64,000 bases of DNA from Musa acuminata AAA Group (lineage: Eukaryota > Streptophyta > Magnoliopsida > Zingiberales > Musaceae). Both the position numbers and the translations under genes were made by a program. The notes under the pieces are model-generated. The model was not told the origin of the DNA. It did not search any database and worked only from the letters and a program-made list of their open reading frames with translations. Below, in pieces: positions 23,124-32,643 of this stretch. The stretch lies in contig NC_088335.1 in the NCBI RefSeq assembly GCF_036884655.1, forward strand, positions 39,464,501-39,528,500. Direction: 5' to 3'. Within the stretch, counting starts at the first letter, position 1, and every line of letters begins with the position of its first letter.

Positions 23124-26100
23124 TTTCGTTCCGTCCGATAATGGACGGTCCGTGTACCGATAAATTGACGGACCGGTACGTACCGCCCATACCGGACAGC
23201 ATTATTCGAAATTTCATACCTTGCTTTCATATATGTTCATCAAGATGTGATAATAGAAGCAAAATATTAAAATGCTAAGTTAATCATGTGTGTTTTCGAT
23301 TTTTTTTTCTCAGGAGCATATACTGCTATGACGTTTTTGGAATTTTGTCATGCTTAGTGAATTTTTAGTACTTAAAAAGTTTTAAATCTGCCACATTTTT
23401 TCATATCAGAAGATCAAATTGCTTGTAGCAATCATGGTTCAAATTTATTGTAAAAAGTAACTTTTAGATAACTTTGGACGAATTTTCACTTCTATAAAAC
23501 TAACAGGGTTTAGGCTACTAGTATCCTTCTTTCTGTAGATATCCTTCTTTCTGTTCGATTTTTGAATCCTGAGAATTGCTTTTCTGAGTATCTGATGTGG
23601 TTTTTACTATGGTTGGATAATTTTATGGTCTTGAATTTAAAAGGTTGGGACCAATTATAGAATACTAAACATACATGGTAACAAGTTAATATTTGCCAAT
23701 GATCTTTTATTGCAGGATTTACTCTTTCCTTTGTCTCAATTGGGCAAACTACTCAGTCATTTAGCTTCATGGGAAGATCCTTTCAAGTCAAAAGTCTTTC
23801 TGTTTTTGATCCTGTATCTCCTTTACAGGTATTGCTTCATTTTTTCTGAAAACTTACTATGTCATCATATAGATACAAATGGAGCATATTCATTTTAATT
23901 TTATATTTTGTCATTCTTCCATGTAGCAAATGTTATGAAGAATTAAATGATCTAGATTATTGTTGCTTGCCTTTTCTTGCAAATATTTTGGACAGATTTT
24001 CTTCCATGTAGTAAAGTGTTTTGCCAGAGAGTATGTGATATCTATATCTTTGTTCTGATAGTTTGGGATAAGAACAGGTGATCAATGATCCAAATCAGAA
24101 GCACAAAGGATTTCCTGAGTAAGGAGACAAATATCATGTTGTTCCTTTCATACCAGAACTAACATATTAGCTCTTCTGGCTTCTATTAGTTTTTCTCAGA
24201 AATAGTAGTTCTTCTAAGTTACTAATCTTCAAAATTAATTACTTGATGGAATTTGAATTACAACAAGTCTTTACTCCGCTAATTCCAGAAATCTGCCATG
24301 AACTCACTTTTATTTGGAAAATAATGCTGAGAGAATGAGCTGATTTTGACTAGGACTGTATAATAAAATCCATGCATTCGTCTCCATTAAAATTTTCACT
24401 AAGAACAGAAGAAATGGTTGAGAAAAATAGTTATCCTGCTTCTGTGAAATATGCTTGTGAAACTTATACCAGGAGAATGTGGATCATCTTGTTACCTTTG
24501 TACTTATAATTACACAGCTTCACTATCCATTTATCTTAAAATCTGAACTTTGGGCACATGTATTCTTTCTAGCTTGGTTTTATGTCTACCCTTGCTCTAC
24601 TGGCAAGAGTAGCCTTGCTGTGTTGGTAAATCTCAGAGTTGCTCTGTTGGTTTTATTCAGTTTAATTACTGCACAAATATAACTATACAAATTCTTTCCT
24701 TTTTGCTTTACTTCCTTTCCTGAACTGATGCTTCTGACTGTGATCCTAGGGGTTGGGTTTGGTACATCTTGCCATGTGCTTTGGTATCTGCTGCCGTTTG
24801 CATGTTCTGGCATAAGCATCATGGCAGTGGAAAACCAATTAAAGCCTTCCAGGTTACACCTCCGCCGAATAGGAATCCTGTTGAGCTGCTCTTGATGTTA
24901 CAAGATGGTGTTTCTCAACTTCAAACAAACGTCCAGGGAGGAACTATTGCTCTTCTTAAGCTAAGAGCTCTTCTTATAGCAGCATTTCCTCAGGTTTGTT
25001 TCCATAAATTGGATCAGACTAGAATTATTACTTTTACTATATGCTATTAAGATCATTTCATTGTTAAATTTTCTACTAACTGGACCTGCTGTGGATGTAT
25101 TGTGTAAAATAGAGTACCAATTGCAGTGGTATGCAATTACTTCAGATCATGTCATTGTTAAATTTTCTTGTTGCTTCAGATCTTTCTTCTGTTGTTTCTT
25201 GATCAAACAATATTATCCATCTTAGACATGTATCTAAGATAGATCTAATCATGGTGGCTTGTCTATGGTACAAATATCTGCCTGTGTACCAAAATTTAGT
25301 ATGTGGATAGTTTTAACCTTGTGTAGGTGCTCAACTTGTTTAAGTTAGCATCAAGTGTTAAAAGTCCCTTGAAAAAATTACAAATTGCATTTTAAGCATC
25401 CTTTTCTATCAGAGGCTGAATTCTGCCAAAGGTTATAGTGGAATCCCTGGTAGAATCCTTTCGATAAGATAACACAACTCTCCGTTAGGCTAAAATTGGC
25501 ATGATGAAAATCATACAAAAAAAAAAACCCAGAGTCATTAGTTGTAAATTGACTCAAAACAGTTCATAGTTAACCTAAAACAATTCACGTCATCAAATCA
25601 TTGTTGAATAAACCCAATTATTTTTCGATCTAATCTCTTCCACTCATCATCTATCATAGTTGTGGGTTTTGCACTATCGCCCTGCAAAGGTCCATACAAA
25701 TCTTTGTAATACAAGAGATCTTTCATTCTTGGTTTCCATATCATCCAATTGTTTCCATTTAAACTAATCATGTGAGAAACATTACTGGCCTCCATGTTCA
25801 AATAATATTATTCATCGTAGACATGTATCTAGGATAGATCTAATCATGGTGGCTTGTCTATGATACAAAAATATGCCTGTGTACCAAAATTTAGTACGCG
25901 GATAGTTTTAACCTTATGTGGGTGCTCAACTTGTTTAAGTTAGCATCAAGTGCTAAAAGTCCCTTGAAATCATTGCAAATTACATTCTAAGCATCCTTTT
26001 CTATCCGAGTCTGAATTCTACGGAAGGTTATAGTGGAGTCCCTGGTAGAATCCTTTCGATAAGATAACACAATTCTCCGTTAGGCTAAAATTGGCATGAT

Positions 26101-26622
26101 GAAAATCGTACAAAAAAAAACCCAGTCATTAGTTGTAAAATGACTCAAAACAGTTCATAGTTAACCTAAAACAATTCACGTCATCCGCCAAGCGAAGATG
26201 TTTCTAGTATTGTTGTGGCATGGGGGCAGGGTAGGTAAACAAATTATAGTTGGAGCTCCTCATCTTGAGGTGAAGATATTGCTTTTTCGGAGTCATATGA
26301 CTGATAACTTTATGTCATGCTTCTTCCTTTTTTTCTTTTTGTCTTAATGTGACTTGTGACTTAACCTTTGACTTTGAGATTTTTTGGATTTCAGACAACA
26401 AACAAAGTGGCTATTACCTTGGTCATCGTGGCAATAGCAGTCAGCCTGGTGCCTTTCAGACACCTGCTAGTTTTAGTGCTTTTGGAGATATACACAAGAC
26501 ACATGCCGCTGAGGAAAGAGAGCAGTGAGAAGTTGGTAAGGAGGATCAAGGAGTGGTGGAGCCGCATTCCTGCTGCCCCTATTCAGATAGGTGCACAAGA
26601 AGAGCACAATAATTCAAGATGA
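16244..26622 (+). CDS. DUF639 family membrane protein, 10 exons, 706 aa
   Basis: Exons: 16244-16389, 17507-17741, 18013-18099, 18230-18399, 20988-21118, 21204-21381, 21495-22083, 23716-23828, 24750-24993, 26395-26622. All junctions are GT-AG and the lengths sum to 2121 nt, exactly 706 codons plus stop, which strongly supports the model. Family landmarks appear in order: [12 protein letters not shown] (about 38-49), [81 protein letters not shown] and [18 protein letters not shown]. Two hydrophobic regions near residues 537-570 and 635-665 suggest a C-terminal membrane anchor. The biochemical role of DUF639 proteins is unknown to me. Introns 4 and 7 are long; intron 7 holds a MITE and intron 9 a retroelement-derived repeat. 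Confidence 0.92.
17003..17371. repeat. 183-bp direct tandem duplication in DUF639 intron 1
   Basis: 17003-17185 and 17186-17371 are nearly identical, both starting CTTGTTCCTAAAATAATAG and ending TTTTTCCTAGAATCTT. The few differences (for example ACGAGTTCCATTGAAAG versus ATGAGTTCCAATCAAAG) point to a fairly recent duplication. Confidence 0.93.
22822..22992. repeat. (AT)n/(ATAC)n microsatellite inside the MITE
   Basis: TATATACATACATATATATACATA-type repeats, with the same higher-order period as at 15655-15865. Confidence 0.95.
23055..23126. repeat. (TA)n then (TTTA)n microsatellite inside the MITE
   Basis: A TA run is followed directly by about nine TTTA units, then the GC-richer MITE right end. 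Confidence 0.95.
25206..26185 (-). repeat. Two ~390-bp direct repeats flanking a copia gag fragment, in DUF639 intron 9
   Basis: 25206-25595 and about 25798-26185 are highly similar along their length (shared TAGACATGTATCTA, CCTGTGTACCAAAATTTAGTA, CCTGGTAGAATCCTTTCGAT, AACAATTCACGTCATC). Between them, on the minus strand, lies the start of a copia gag (25598-25800). The layout resembles LTR-gag-LTR, but I see no primer site or target duplication, and the repeat ends are not clean TG...CA. It may instead be a tandem duplication of a retroelement-derived segment. Confidence 0.7.
25598..25797 (-). pseudogene. gag: Copia gag N-terminal fragment
   Basis: The frame [17 protein letters not shown] followed by [18 protein letters not shown] is the start of a Ty1/copia Gag. 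It is the same type as the start of the copia element at 45066 (MKNLLYCKDLYKP). It ends abruptly at 25598 where the direct repeat begins; the rest of gag-pol is missing. Confidence 0.85.
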
Positions 26623-27568
26623 TATAGCATAAACCATTACAATTTTGGCGATCACCTGTAAATGCATTATTACTCCACAGGGGAGTTTTGTTTTGGTTGC
26701 TTCTGTTACCTGAATCTGGTCCCTTCTTGGTCTATGTGGCAAATCCTATCTTCAGTAACTGGAGAAGAGACTGCTGCCAGAGGCAGAGGCAGTGGCAGTG
26801 GCAGTGGCAGTGGCAATGCCAGTGCACATTGGTTTAACTTGTATCCTACAATGTAATCCTTTCCCTGAAATTTGATAAATGGATACGAGTGACTTGAAGA
26901 GAAAATTCATAATCCTTCATTCTGTCTACAGAACAGATGTGCTTCTGCCATAATAAACACAGAGTTAAGCTGCACAAGACATCTCTCTTACAGTGACTTA
27001 ATCTTTTACTTGCGTATCTTGGTCTTGACAAAAGAACAACAGCTGCTTCACGTTCAAAGGATGTCGTAGTTCAACATAAAAGAACAACAGCTGCTGACTC
27101 GAGATTTCTCAATGCAGACAAAAATTTGATCTTCGGCAGAACTCTTCATCTGCATCACAAAGTCTCTTCAGAGAAGTTTTCATCTCTTCACCAATCAGAA
27201 TTGGACAAGTGCTTTGCATGTACTTCAGGATCACTTCACGGCAACAAGGTCATGGAAAGCAGCCGCCTACGTTACAAGCAATTGACAATTCCTCCATTTA
27301 TTCACGTCACTAAACTCCCAGTCAAATGATACATATTGAATACAAACAGCAAAAGAAGCTTCCATTTATTGTGGTGATGGTGGAAAGCCTTAAAAGTCTG
27401 AATGATCCACCAACCTCGATCTATTTTGTATCAGGCACACCGAAACCTTCACCAAAGTCAAGATTGCATGCCCACAAAGCCCCCCCGCACCATCCGATAC
27501 CATCCTTAAAAGCCAATGGAACAAATCTGAAGCGGAGGCTGCAAGAGCATAGCTTGAGAGTCCCGAAC
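26623..27568. other. DUF639 3' UTR and intergenic DNA
   Basis: The first part is the likely 3' UTR of the DUF639 gene, with a short GGCAGT repeat at about 26780-26815. Open frames at 27126-27568 match no family I know. The segment before 27569 may be the former 5' flank of the NHL-like gene. Confidence 0.45.
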
Positions 27569-27920
27569 ATGGCGGAGCAGCACAGAGTCCACCCGGTGGA
27601 CGTCGAGTCTCCACCGCCGTCGGCACCGGAGGCTCCCAGCGTTATACCAGGGCCACAGAAACACGACGGTGCTGCACGTGTTGCTCGCCGGAGAAGCAAA
27701 GATCGGGAGCGAGTTGCTAACGGAGCTGCAGCAGCAGCAGCAGACCGGGACGATACCGTTGGCCGTCCGGGGAGTCGTGCCGGTGAGAGTGAAGCTTGGG
27801 AAGTTGAAGCTGTGGAAGGTGAGGTTCAAAGTGAGGTGCAGTCTGGTGGTGAACAGCCTCAGCGCCAGCGGCGATGTCAGCATCCGATCCAGCAGCTGCA
27901 AGTTCAAGCTGAAGCTCTGA
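27569..27920 (+). pseudogene. NDR1/HIN1-like (LEA2) pseudogene with internal deletion
   Basis: The ATG at 27569 starts MAEQHRVHPVDVESPPP, the typical N terminus of an NHL-family membrane protein. At about 27636 the sequence jumps to the C-terminal LEA2 part in another frame: YQGHRNTTVLHVLLAGEA, then TGTIPLAVRGVVPVRVK, then GKLKLWKVRF, then VVNSLSASGDVSIRSSSCKF, ending KLKL and TGA at 27918. The middle of the protein, including the transmembrane helix and the first half of the LEA2 domain (roughly 130 residues by family comparison), is gone, and the frame is shifted at the junction. The intact family anchors in the plasma membrane and is linked to pathogen and stress responses; this copy cannot make it. 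Confidence 0.88.
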
Positions 27921-28240
27921 TTCTTATTTCTTGTTCGGTTGGAGCTCCGAGGATTCCTCGACGTTTTGGGATTTTGATTCTTTCTCTCTCTTGCTTCTCT
28001 TCTGTCCTCATCATATGAAATAAGAGATGTGGAGGTGGTAGCTTCATTGCATGAACTTCATGTATTCTTCCCGTGAATTGCACGGATATGCTTTGCTTGT
28101 GCATGGATATGCTTTACTTGTAGATTGATATGCAGCAGCAAGGAATCACACCTTTGCCTGCAAACAAGCAAAAGTACAGTCGTCGCTTCTATTTAAGTAA
28201 GAAGAGGTGACGCCATTTCCTCCATCACCGTCTCAAGAAA

Positions 28241-31200
28241 ATGGCGATGTTCCTTGAGTTCTTTGTTTCAAGGTACCTTGGAAAACTAGCAGAGTTCGTC
28301 GAGGGAGAGGCATGCAAGGTGCTTGGTGCAAAGAAGGAGATCAAGAAGCTTCAGAGAAGGTTGGCGAGGATCCAACCTTATCTTGAGGATGCAGAGAAGA
28401 AGAGGCATGAAAATGAAGCCATCAAAGGTTGGGTGATGGATATGAAAGACCTCATGTACGACGCTGATGACGTGATTGATCTTTGCATGTTCGAAGGTGG
28501 AAAATTATTGGAGGCTCGGACATCAGCTTCTTCTTCAGGTGTATGCTTGCCTTTTCATTTGCTTTCTTCTTGTTTTACATGTATCAGATATCGTCATCAA
28601 GTAAGCAGTAGAATCAAAGAACTTAATGATAAGTTTAGAGAAATTACAGAGGATAGTCTGATAATATCTACATTAGTGAAGTCAGACCAAGGTTCCTCTT
28701 CCCAATCCCAAGATAACATGCTAAGGTCTCGCGAGACACATTCGCTGGAGGTTAAGTCGGACATTGTAGGAACACAAATCGAAGATGCAACCCAAAATCT
28801 AATTAATAAGATAATGCAGAATGACAAATCTAAGTGTCAGATCTTTGGAATCGTTGGGATGGGTGGGATCGGGAAGACCACACTAGCACGTAAGATATTC
28901 AACGATGAAAGGATCAAAACCAAGTTTCCAAAACGGATATGGTTGTATGTTTCTAAGAATTATGCTGAGAATGATTTGCTAAGCAAGATTATTAGGAGTG
29001 CCGGAGGAAGTGTTGAAGGAGGTGAAAGCAAAGAACAACTGGTAGAACAACTTGTGTCTCTCATTTCACAAGATTTCTTTGTGGTATTGGATGATGTATG
29101 GGGCACAGATGTATGGGAGAAATTACTCAGGGATCCTATGATGAGTGGAGTAGCTAGCAGTAGGATCGTAGTTACTAGCAGATACGAAGACGTGGTCAAA
29201 AGAATAGGAAATAAACATATCCACCATGTCGACAGAATGGATAACGAGAGTGGCTGGGCATTGCTCTGTAAAATAGTTTTTCGAGAAGAGGAGGATCATG
29301 AGATTGGGAGGTTAAAAGAAATAGGAAAGAAAATTGTCGAAAAATGTGATGGGCTTCCTCTTGCCATCAAGGCCGTGGGAGGAGTTTTAAGATCCAAGGA
29401 AACAAGTCAGGCAGAGTGGAAGAAAGTTTGTGAAAGTGATTGGTGGCATATGAAACAGATGGAAGAAGAAGTACCGAGGGCCTTATACTTAAGCTACGAG
29501 GATTTACCATATCATCTCAAACTCTGTTTTCTTTATTGTGCTCTTTACCCCTTAGATAATTCCCAACCACTTGCTCTACTTTGGGTGGCCGAAGGCTTTA
29601 TAGCCGAACAGGGAGAGAGGTTAATGGAAGATATAGCTCTTGACTACTATATGGAGCTAATTCAGAGGAACCTATTGCAACTCGATCCTTATTCTGCGGA
29701 CCAGGTAACATACGTCATGCATGATCTTCTGCGATCTCTTGGTAAAAGTTTGGTACAAGGAGAAAGCATTTGCATGATAGATGACGAAACGTTGAAAATG
29801 AACCCCCTGATGAAGATTCGCCGTTTGTCAATGTCAAATATGCGGGAAATATTAACACTCCCCGGTGAAGTCATGAAACAGAGTGATTGTTTGAGAACGT
29901 TGCTTCTCTTCGACAGCTACCAAACAAAGACCGTCGAGGATGATGTGCTCAAAAGATTAAGACATCTACGAGTCTTGGACTTGGCCTACACATCCATCGA
30001 GACAATTCCCGATACCATCGGAAAATTGATACATCTGAGATACCTACGCCTTGCAAGAACAAAGATCCATGAGATACCAGAAACCATAGGGCGCCTCGCA
30101 AACCTGCAAATGCTGTTGGTGCAGGGGTGCCAACAATTGCATGTACTACCCAAGGCCATCATCAGATTGCATAACCTACGATGTCTTGCTCTTTCTGATA
30201 CTCCACTGACTCACATACCCAAAGGAATAGGGAGATTGAAGAATCTTAACAGTATCACGGGATTTGTGGTTGGCCATGATGAGTCGAGGAGCAAGCCGGA
30301 TGAGGAATGGTGTGACCTGGAGGAGCTGCAATCCCTATCCAAGATGAGACATCTAAGCATTTATCAGTTGCAGAGGGCAACAATAAACGGAGTCTCTGTG
30401 CTCACAAGCATGTCCATGCTTAGGGAACTGACATTAGGATGGACGATGTCCGTAGATCCGTGCAGCAGCGAAGATCAGATCCAAAGAGCGGAGAAGATAT
30501 TCGACCAGCTCTCTCCTCCATCAAGCCTGCAAAAGCTGTGGATCGAAGGGTTTCCTGGTCGACGATTTCCGAGCTGGATGATGTCAAAGACGACTAACAC
30601 GGGTGATTCTTTGCCCAACCTGAAATTCTTATCTATTTGGAATCTTCCATCATGTGTGGAGCTCCCTCCAGTGAGCCGATTCCCCCAGCTCAAATTGTTT
30701 GATGTTAAACGAGCGAAAGCAATCAAAACTATCGGCCCTGAATTCCTCGGTCTGGGAGAAGCAGGAGGAGAACCCACGTGTCGCAAGCTTGAACATCTGA
30801 AATTCAAAGACATGCCCAACTGGGAACAATGGGAGGAGGAGAAGGTCGACGGTGATGACGGCGGACGAGCCCTGAGGCTGAGGCTACTTCCTAATCTAAA
30901 ATCTTGTTCGCTTGAAAACTGTCCCAAGCTGAGAGCTCTGCCAGATGTCCTACGCCATGCTCCCAACTTAGAAAGACTCGTCATCCGGCACAATCATTTC
31001 ATCAGGGAAATTGATGATCTCCCATTCTTGGCGGATATGCTCCTAGTCGTACAAATGATGATGCTGCAAAGGATATCCAACCTCCCCTCAGTCGAGGGGT
31101 TGAATATTCTTCACTGCCCACGATTGGAGTCGGTGGAGAATCTGAACATACTGCAACACCTGTGTCTTCTATGTCCACCGGAAACCGAGCACCTTCCCAA

Positions 31201-31432
31201 GTGGCTACCGGAACTGATCGAGCAACATCGAAGTGCACCTTCCGCTCGCCGGAGCTTCAAAAAATTTGAGCTCTACTGTGGCTTGCCACTACTCAGCAGC
31301 TGCCTCAAGGGGGAGCCAAATTGGCACATCATTCAACAGATTCCGGAGGTCAGAATTCAAACCTATGACAAGAGGAATTTCTTATATGCAAAGGATCATG
31401 ACATGTATGAAACAAATGTGGGTTCAGAATGA
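28241..31432 (+). CDS. CC-NBS-LRR disease resistance protein (RGA type), 1063 aa, single exon
   Basis: One uninterrupted frame from the ATG at 28241. The N-terminal coiled coil (Rx-N like) carries the EDVID-type DADDVID at about 74-80. The NB-ARC domain shows the P-loop GMGGIGKTT (about 205-213), kinase-2 VVLDDVWG (about 280), RNBS-B SSRIVVTSRYED, GLPLAIKAVGG (about 370), RNBS-D LKLCFLYCALYP (about 427) and the MHD motif VMHDLLRSLG (about 492). LRRs run from about 540 to the C terminus. All key nucleotide-binding motifs look intact, so it is probably functional: an intracellular receptor that binds ATP/ADP and triggers immunity on sensing pathogen effectors. The target is unknown. A broken relative follows at 32110-32500, suggesting a former tandem cluster. 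Confidence 0.95.
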   Translation: MAMFLEFFVSRYLGKLAEFVEGEACKVLGAKKEIKKLQRRLARIQPYLEDAEKKRHENEAIKGWVMDMKDLMYDADDVIDLCMFEGGKLLEARTSASSSGVCLPFHLLSSCFTCIRYRHQVSSRIKELNDKFREITEDSLIISTLVKSDQGSSSQSQDNMLRSRETHSLEVKSDIVGTQIEDATQNLINKIMQNDKSKCQIFGIVGMGGIGKTTLARKIFNDERIKTKFPKRIWLYVSKNYAENDLLSKIIRSAGGSVEGGESKEQLVEQLVSLISQDFFVVLDDVWGTDVWEKLLRDPMMSGVASSRIVVTSRYEDVVKRIGNKHIHHVDRMDNESGWALLCKIVFREEEDHEIGRLKEIGKKIVEKCDGLPLAIKAVGGVLRSKETSQAEWKKVCESDWWHMKQMEEEVPRALYLSYEDLPYHLKLCFLYCALYPLDNSQPLALLWVAEGFIAEQGERLMEDIALDYYMELIQRNLLQLDPYSADQVTYVMHDLLRSLGKSLVQGESICMIDDETLKMNPLMKIRRLSMSNMREILTLPGEVMKQSDCLRTLLLFDSYQTKTVEDDVLKRLRHLRVLDLAYTSIETIPDTIGKLIHLRYLRLARTKIHEIPETIGRLANLQMLLVQGCQQLHVLPKAIIRLHNLRCLALSDTPLTHIPKGIGRLKNLNSITGFVVGHDESRSKPDEEWCDLEELQSLSKMRHLSIYQLQRATINGVSVLTSMSMLRELTLGWTMSVDPCSSEDQIQRAEKIFDQLSPPSSLQKLWIEGFPGRRFPSWMMSKTTNTGDSLPNLKFLSIWNLPSCVELPPVSRFPQLKLFDVKRAKAIKTIGPEFLGLGEAGGEPTCRKLEHLKFKDMPNWEQWEEEKVDGDDGGRALRLRLLPNLKSCSLENCPKLRALPDVLRHAPNLERLVIRHNHFIREIDDLPFLADMLLVVQMMMLQRISNLPSVEGLNILHCPRLESVENLNILQHLCLLCPPETEHLPKWLPELIEQHRSAPSARRSFKKFELYCGLPLLSSCLKGEPNWHIIQQIPEVRIQTYDKRNFLYAKDHDMYETNVGSE

Positions 31433-32109
31433 GCAGATTCAGCTTCCTCGATCGTAAGTCGTGTGCCTCTCTTTCTGCCTTCGGTTGCTCGTAGCTGCTG
31501 CATATTATGCCGCGGTCTTCGCACCCACTCTCTCCTTCCTTGCAGGATCAATCGATAATTATTTGTGGTGGGCGTTTTATCAATAATTTGTAGGGGAGAG
31601 TGATCGAGTTTGAATGCTTCCTTCTATCGTATTCGGCAGTTGTTATCTACGTGCAATCTTATTTCAATTCGAGAACAAATTTTATTTTCTTGCATTATTG
31701 TTATAATTATGAAAACATTATGATATTCATGATGTAATTACGAAAACAACAGTGTGATGGTGTCTGCAACTTTTTAGACAATAATATATTTTTCTTCGAA
31801 TCATTCAAACAAAAAAATAAAATAAAATAAATGATGGTATCACTTTGCTCGAATTGCTTGTAATTTGGTATTCAACATCGTATTTAGAAAACAATTTATG
31901 TGATCAAGAAAAGCCTTGTGATTGCTTGTACATAGATGGTGTCATTCCTCGATAGCTTTGGATGTTTGCTCTTCAAATATGAATATCCATGTGCCAACTC
32001 ATGTAGGTCACGATCATGAAAAGAAAAAATATATAAATATTCCATCAAGTTTTGTAGCGAAATTAATTTATTTTAAGAAATCTTATCTTGGCAATGTTGT
32101 AACTCGATA
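31433..32109. other. NLR 3' flank, no gene seen
   Basis: AT-rich DNA with no coding sequence or repeat I can support. The likely NLR poly(A) region lies near its start. Confidence 0.5.
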
Positions 32110-32500
32110 TGTGTGGATCGAGTTCCCTCCAGTGAGATTCCTTGATACTTGTTAAGGGAACGGAGGCAATCAAAATTATCCGGCCTGAATTCGTCGATCA
32201 AGCAGGAGGAGGAGCAGCCGCATTTTCCAAGCCTGAATATATGAGATTCATGAGCATGCCCAACTCGGAAGAATGGGTGGGAGAAATGGTTGATGATGGT
32301 GGTGGACGAGCCCTGGATCTACTTACTGTTCTAGAATCATTGCTCTCTACTAGACTGACTGTCCCAAGCTGAGAGCTGTTCCGGACGTCCTACACCATGC
32401 ATGCTCCCAACATGAAGGAACTCGTCACGGAGATCAACTTTTGCGTGAGAGAAATCAGTGACCTCCTATTTTTGACGGATTCGTTTGAAATCATGGTCCA
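32110..32500 (+). pseudogene. NLR LRR-domain fragment
   Basis: The stretch resembles codons about 810-930 of the neighbouring NLR. The order EFPPVRF, EAIKIIRPEFVDQAGG, YMRFMSMPNSEEWV and DDGGGRALDLL parallels ELPPVSRF, KAIKTIGPEFLGLGEAGG, LKFKDMPNWEQWE and DDGGRALRL, followed by a diverged PKLRAVPDVLHHA segment in another frame. It has no NB-ARC and multiple stops or frameshifts, so it is the remnant of a tandem NLR copy. Confidence 0.85.
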
Positions 32501-32643
32501 TTGGTTGGTGTAGTATTTATTGTATTGGTAGAGCGCTTGGAGATCAACTTTTGCGTGAGAGAAATTAGTGACCTCCCATTCGCTTCAAATCATGGTCCAT
32601 TGGTTGGTGTAGTATTTATTGTATTGTATTGGTAGAGCGCTTG
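32429..32643. repeat. ~110-bp direct tandem duplication at end of NLR fragment
   Basis: Both units start GGAGATCAACTTTTGCGTGA (32429 and 32539) and end with GGTAGAGCGCTTGGA. The second has a deletion of about 15 bp after CTCCCATT and an extra GTATT near its end. Confidence 0.92.

Larger units (their letters stand above)
22727..23231. mobile_element. hAT-type MITE with 8-bp TSD in DUF639 intron 7
   Basis: The element is 22735-23223 (489 bp). It starts CAAGGTATGCAATTTCG and ends CGAAATTTCATACCTTG, so its termini are inverted repeats. It is flanked by CTTTCATA on both sides (22727-22734 and 23224-23231). The 8-bp duplication and CA...TG ends fit the hAT superfamily. The interior is rich in GTACCG/CGGTAC palindromic words and is swollen by AT/AC microsatellites. 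No transposase is encoded. A related copy lies at 48637-48887. Confidence 0.9.

Noticed and set aside
22669..23141. Four overlapping Ile/Tyr/His open frames
   Set aside because: Microsatellite artefacts inside the hAT MITE.
30475..31238. Minus-strand open frames within the NLR
   Set aside because: Antisense shadows of the NLR coding sequence.
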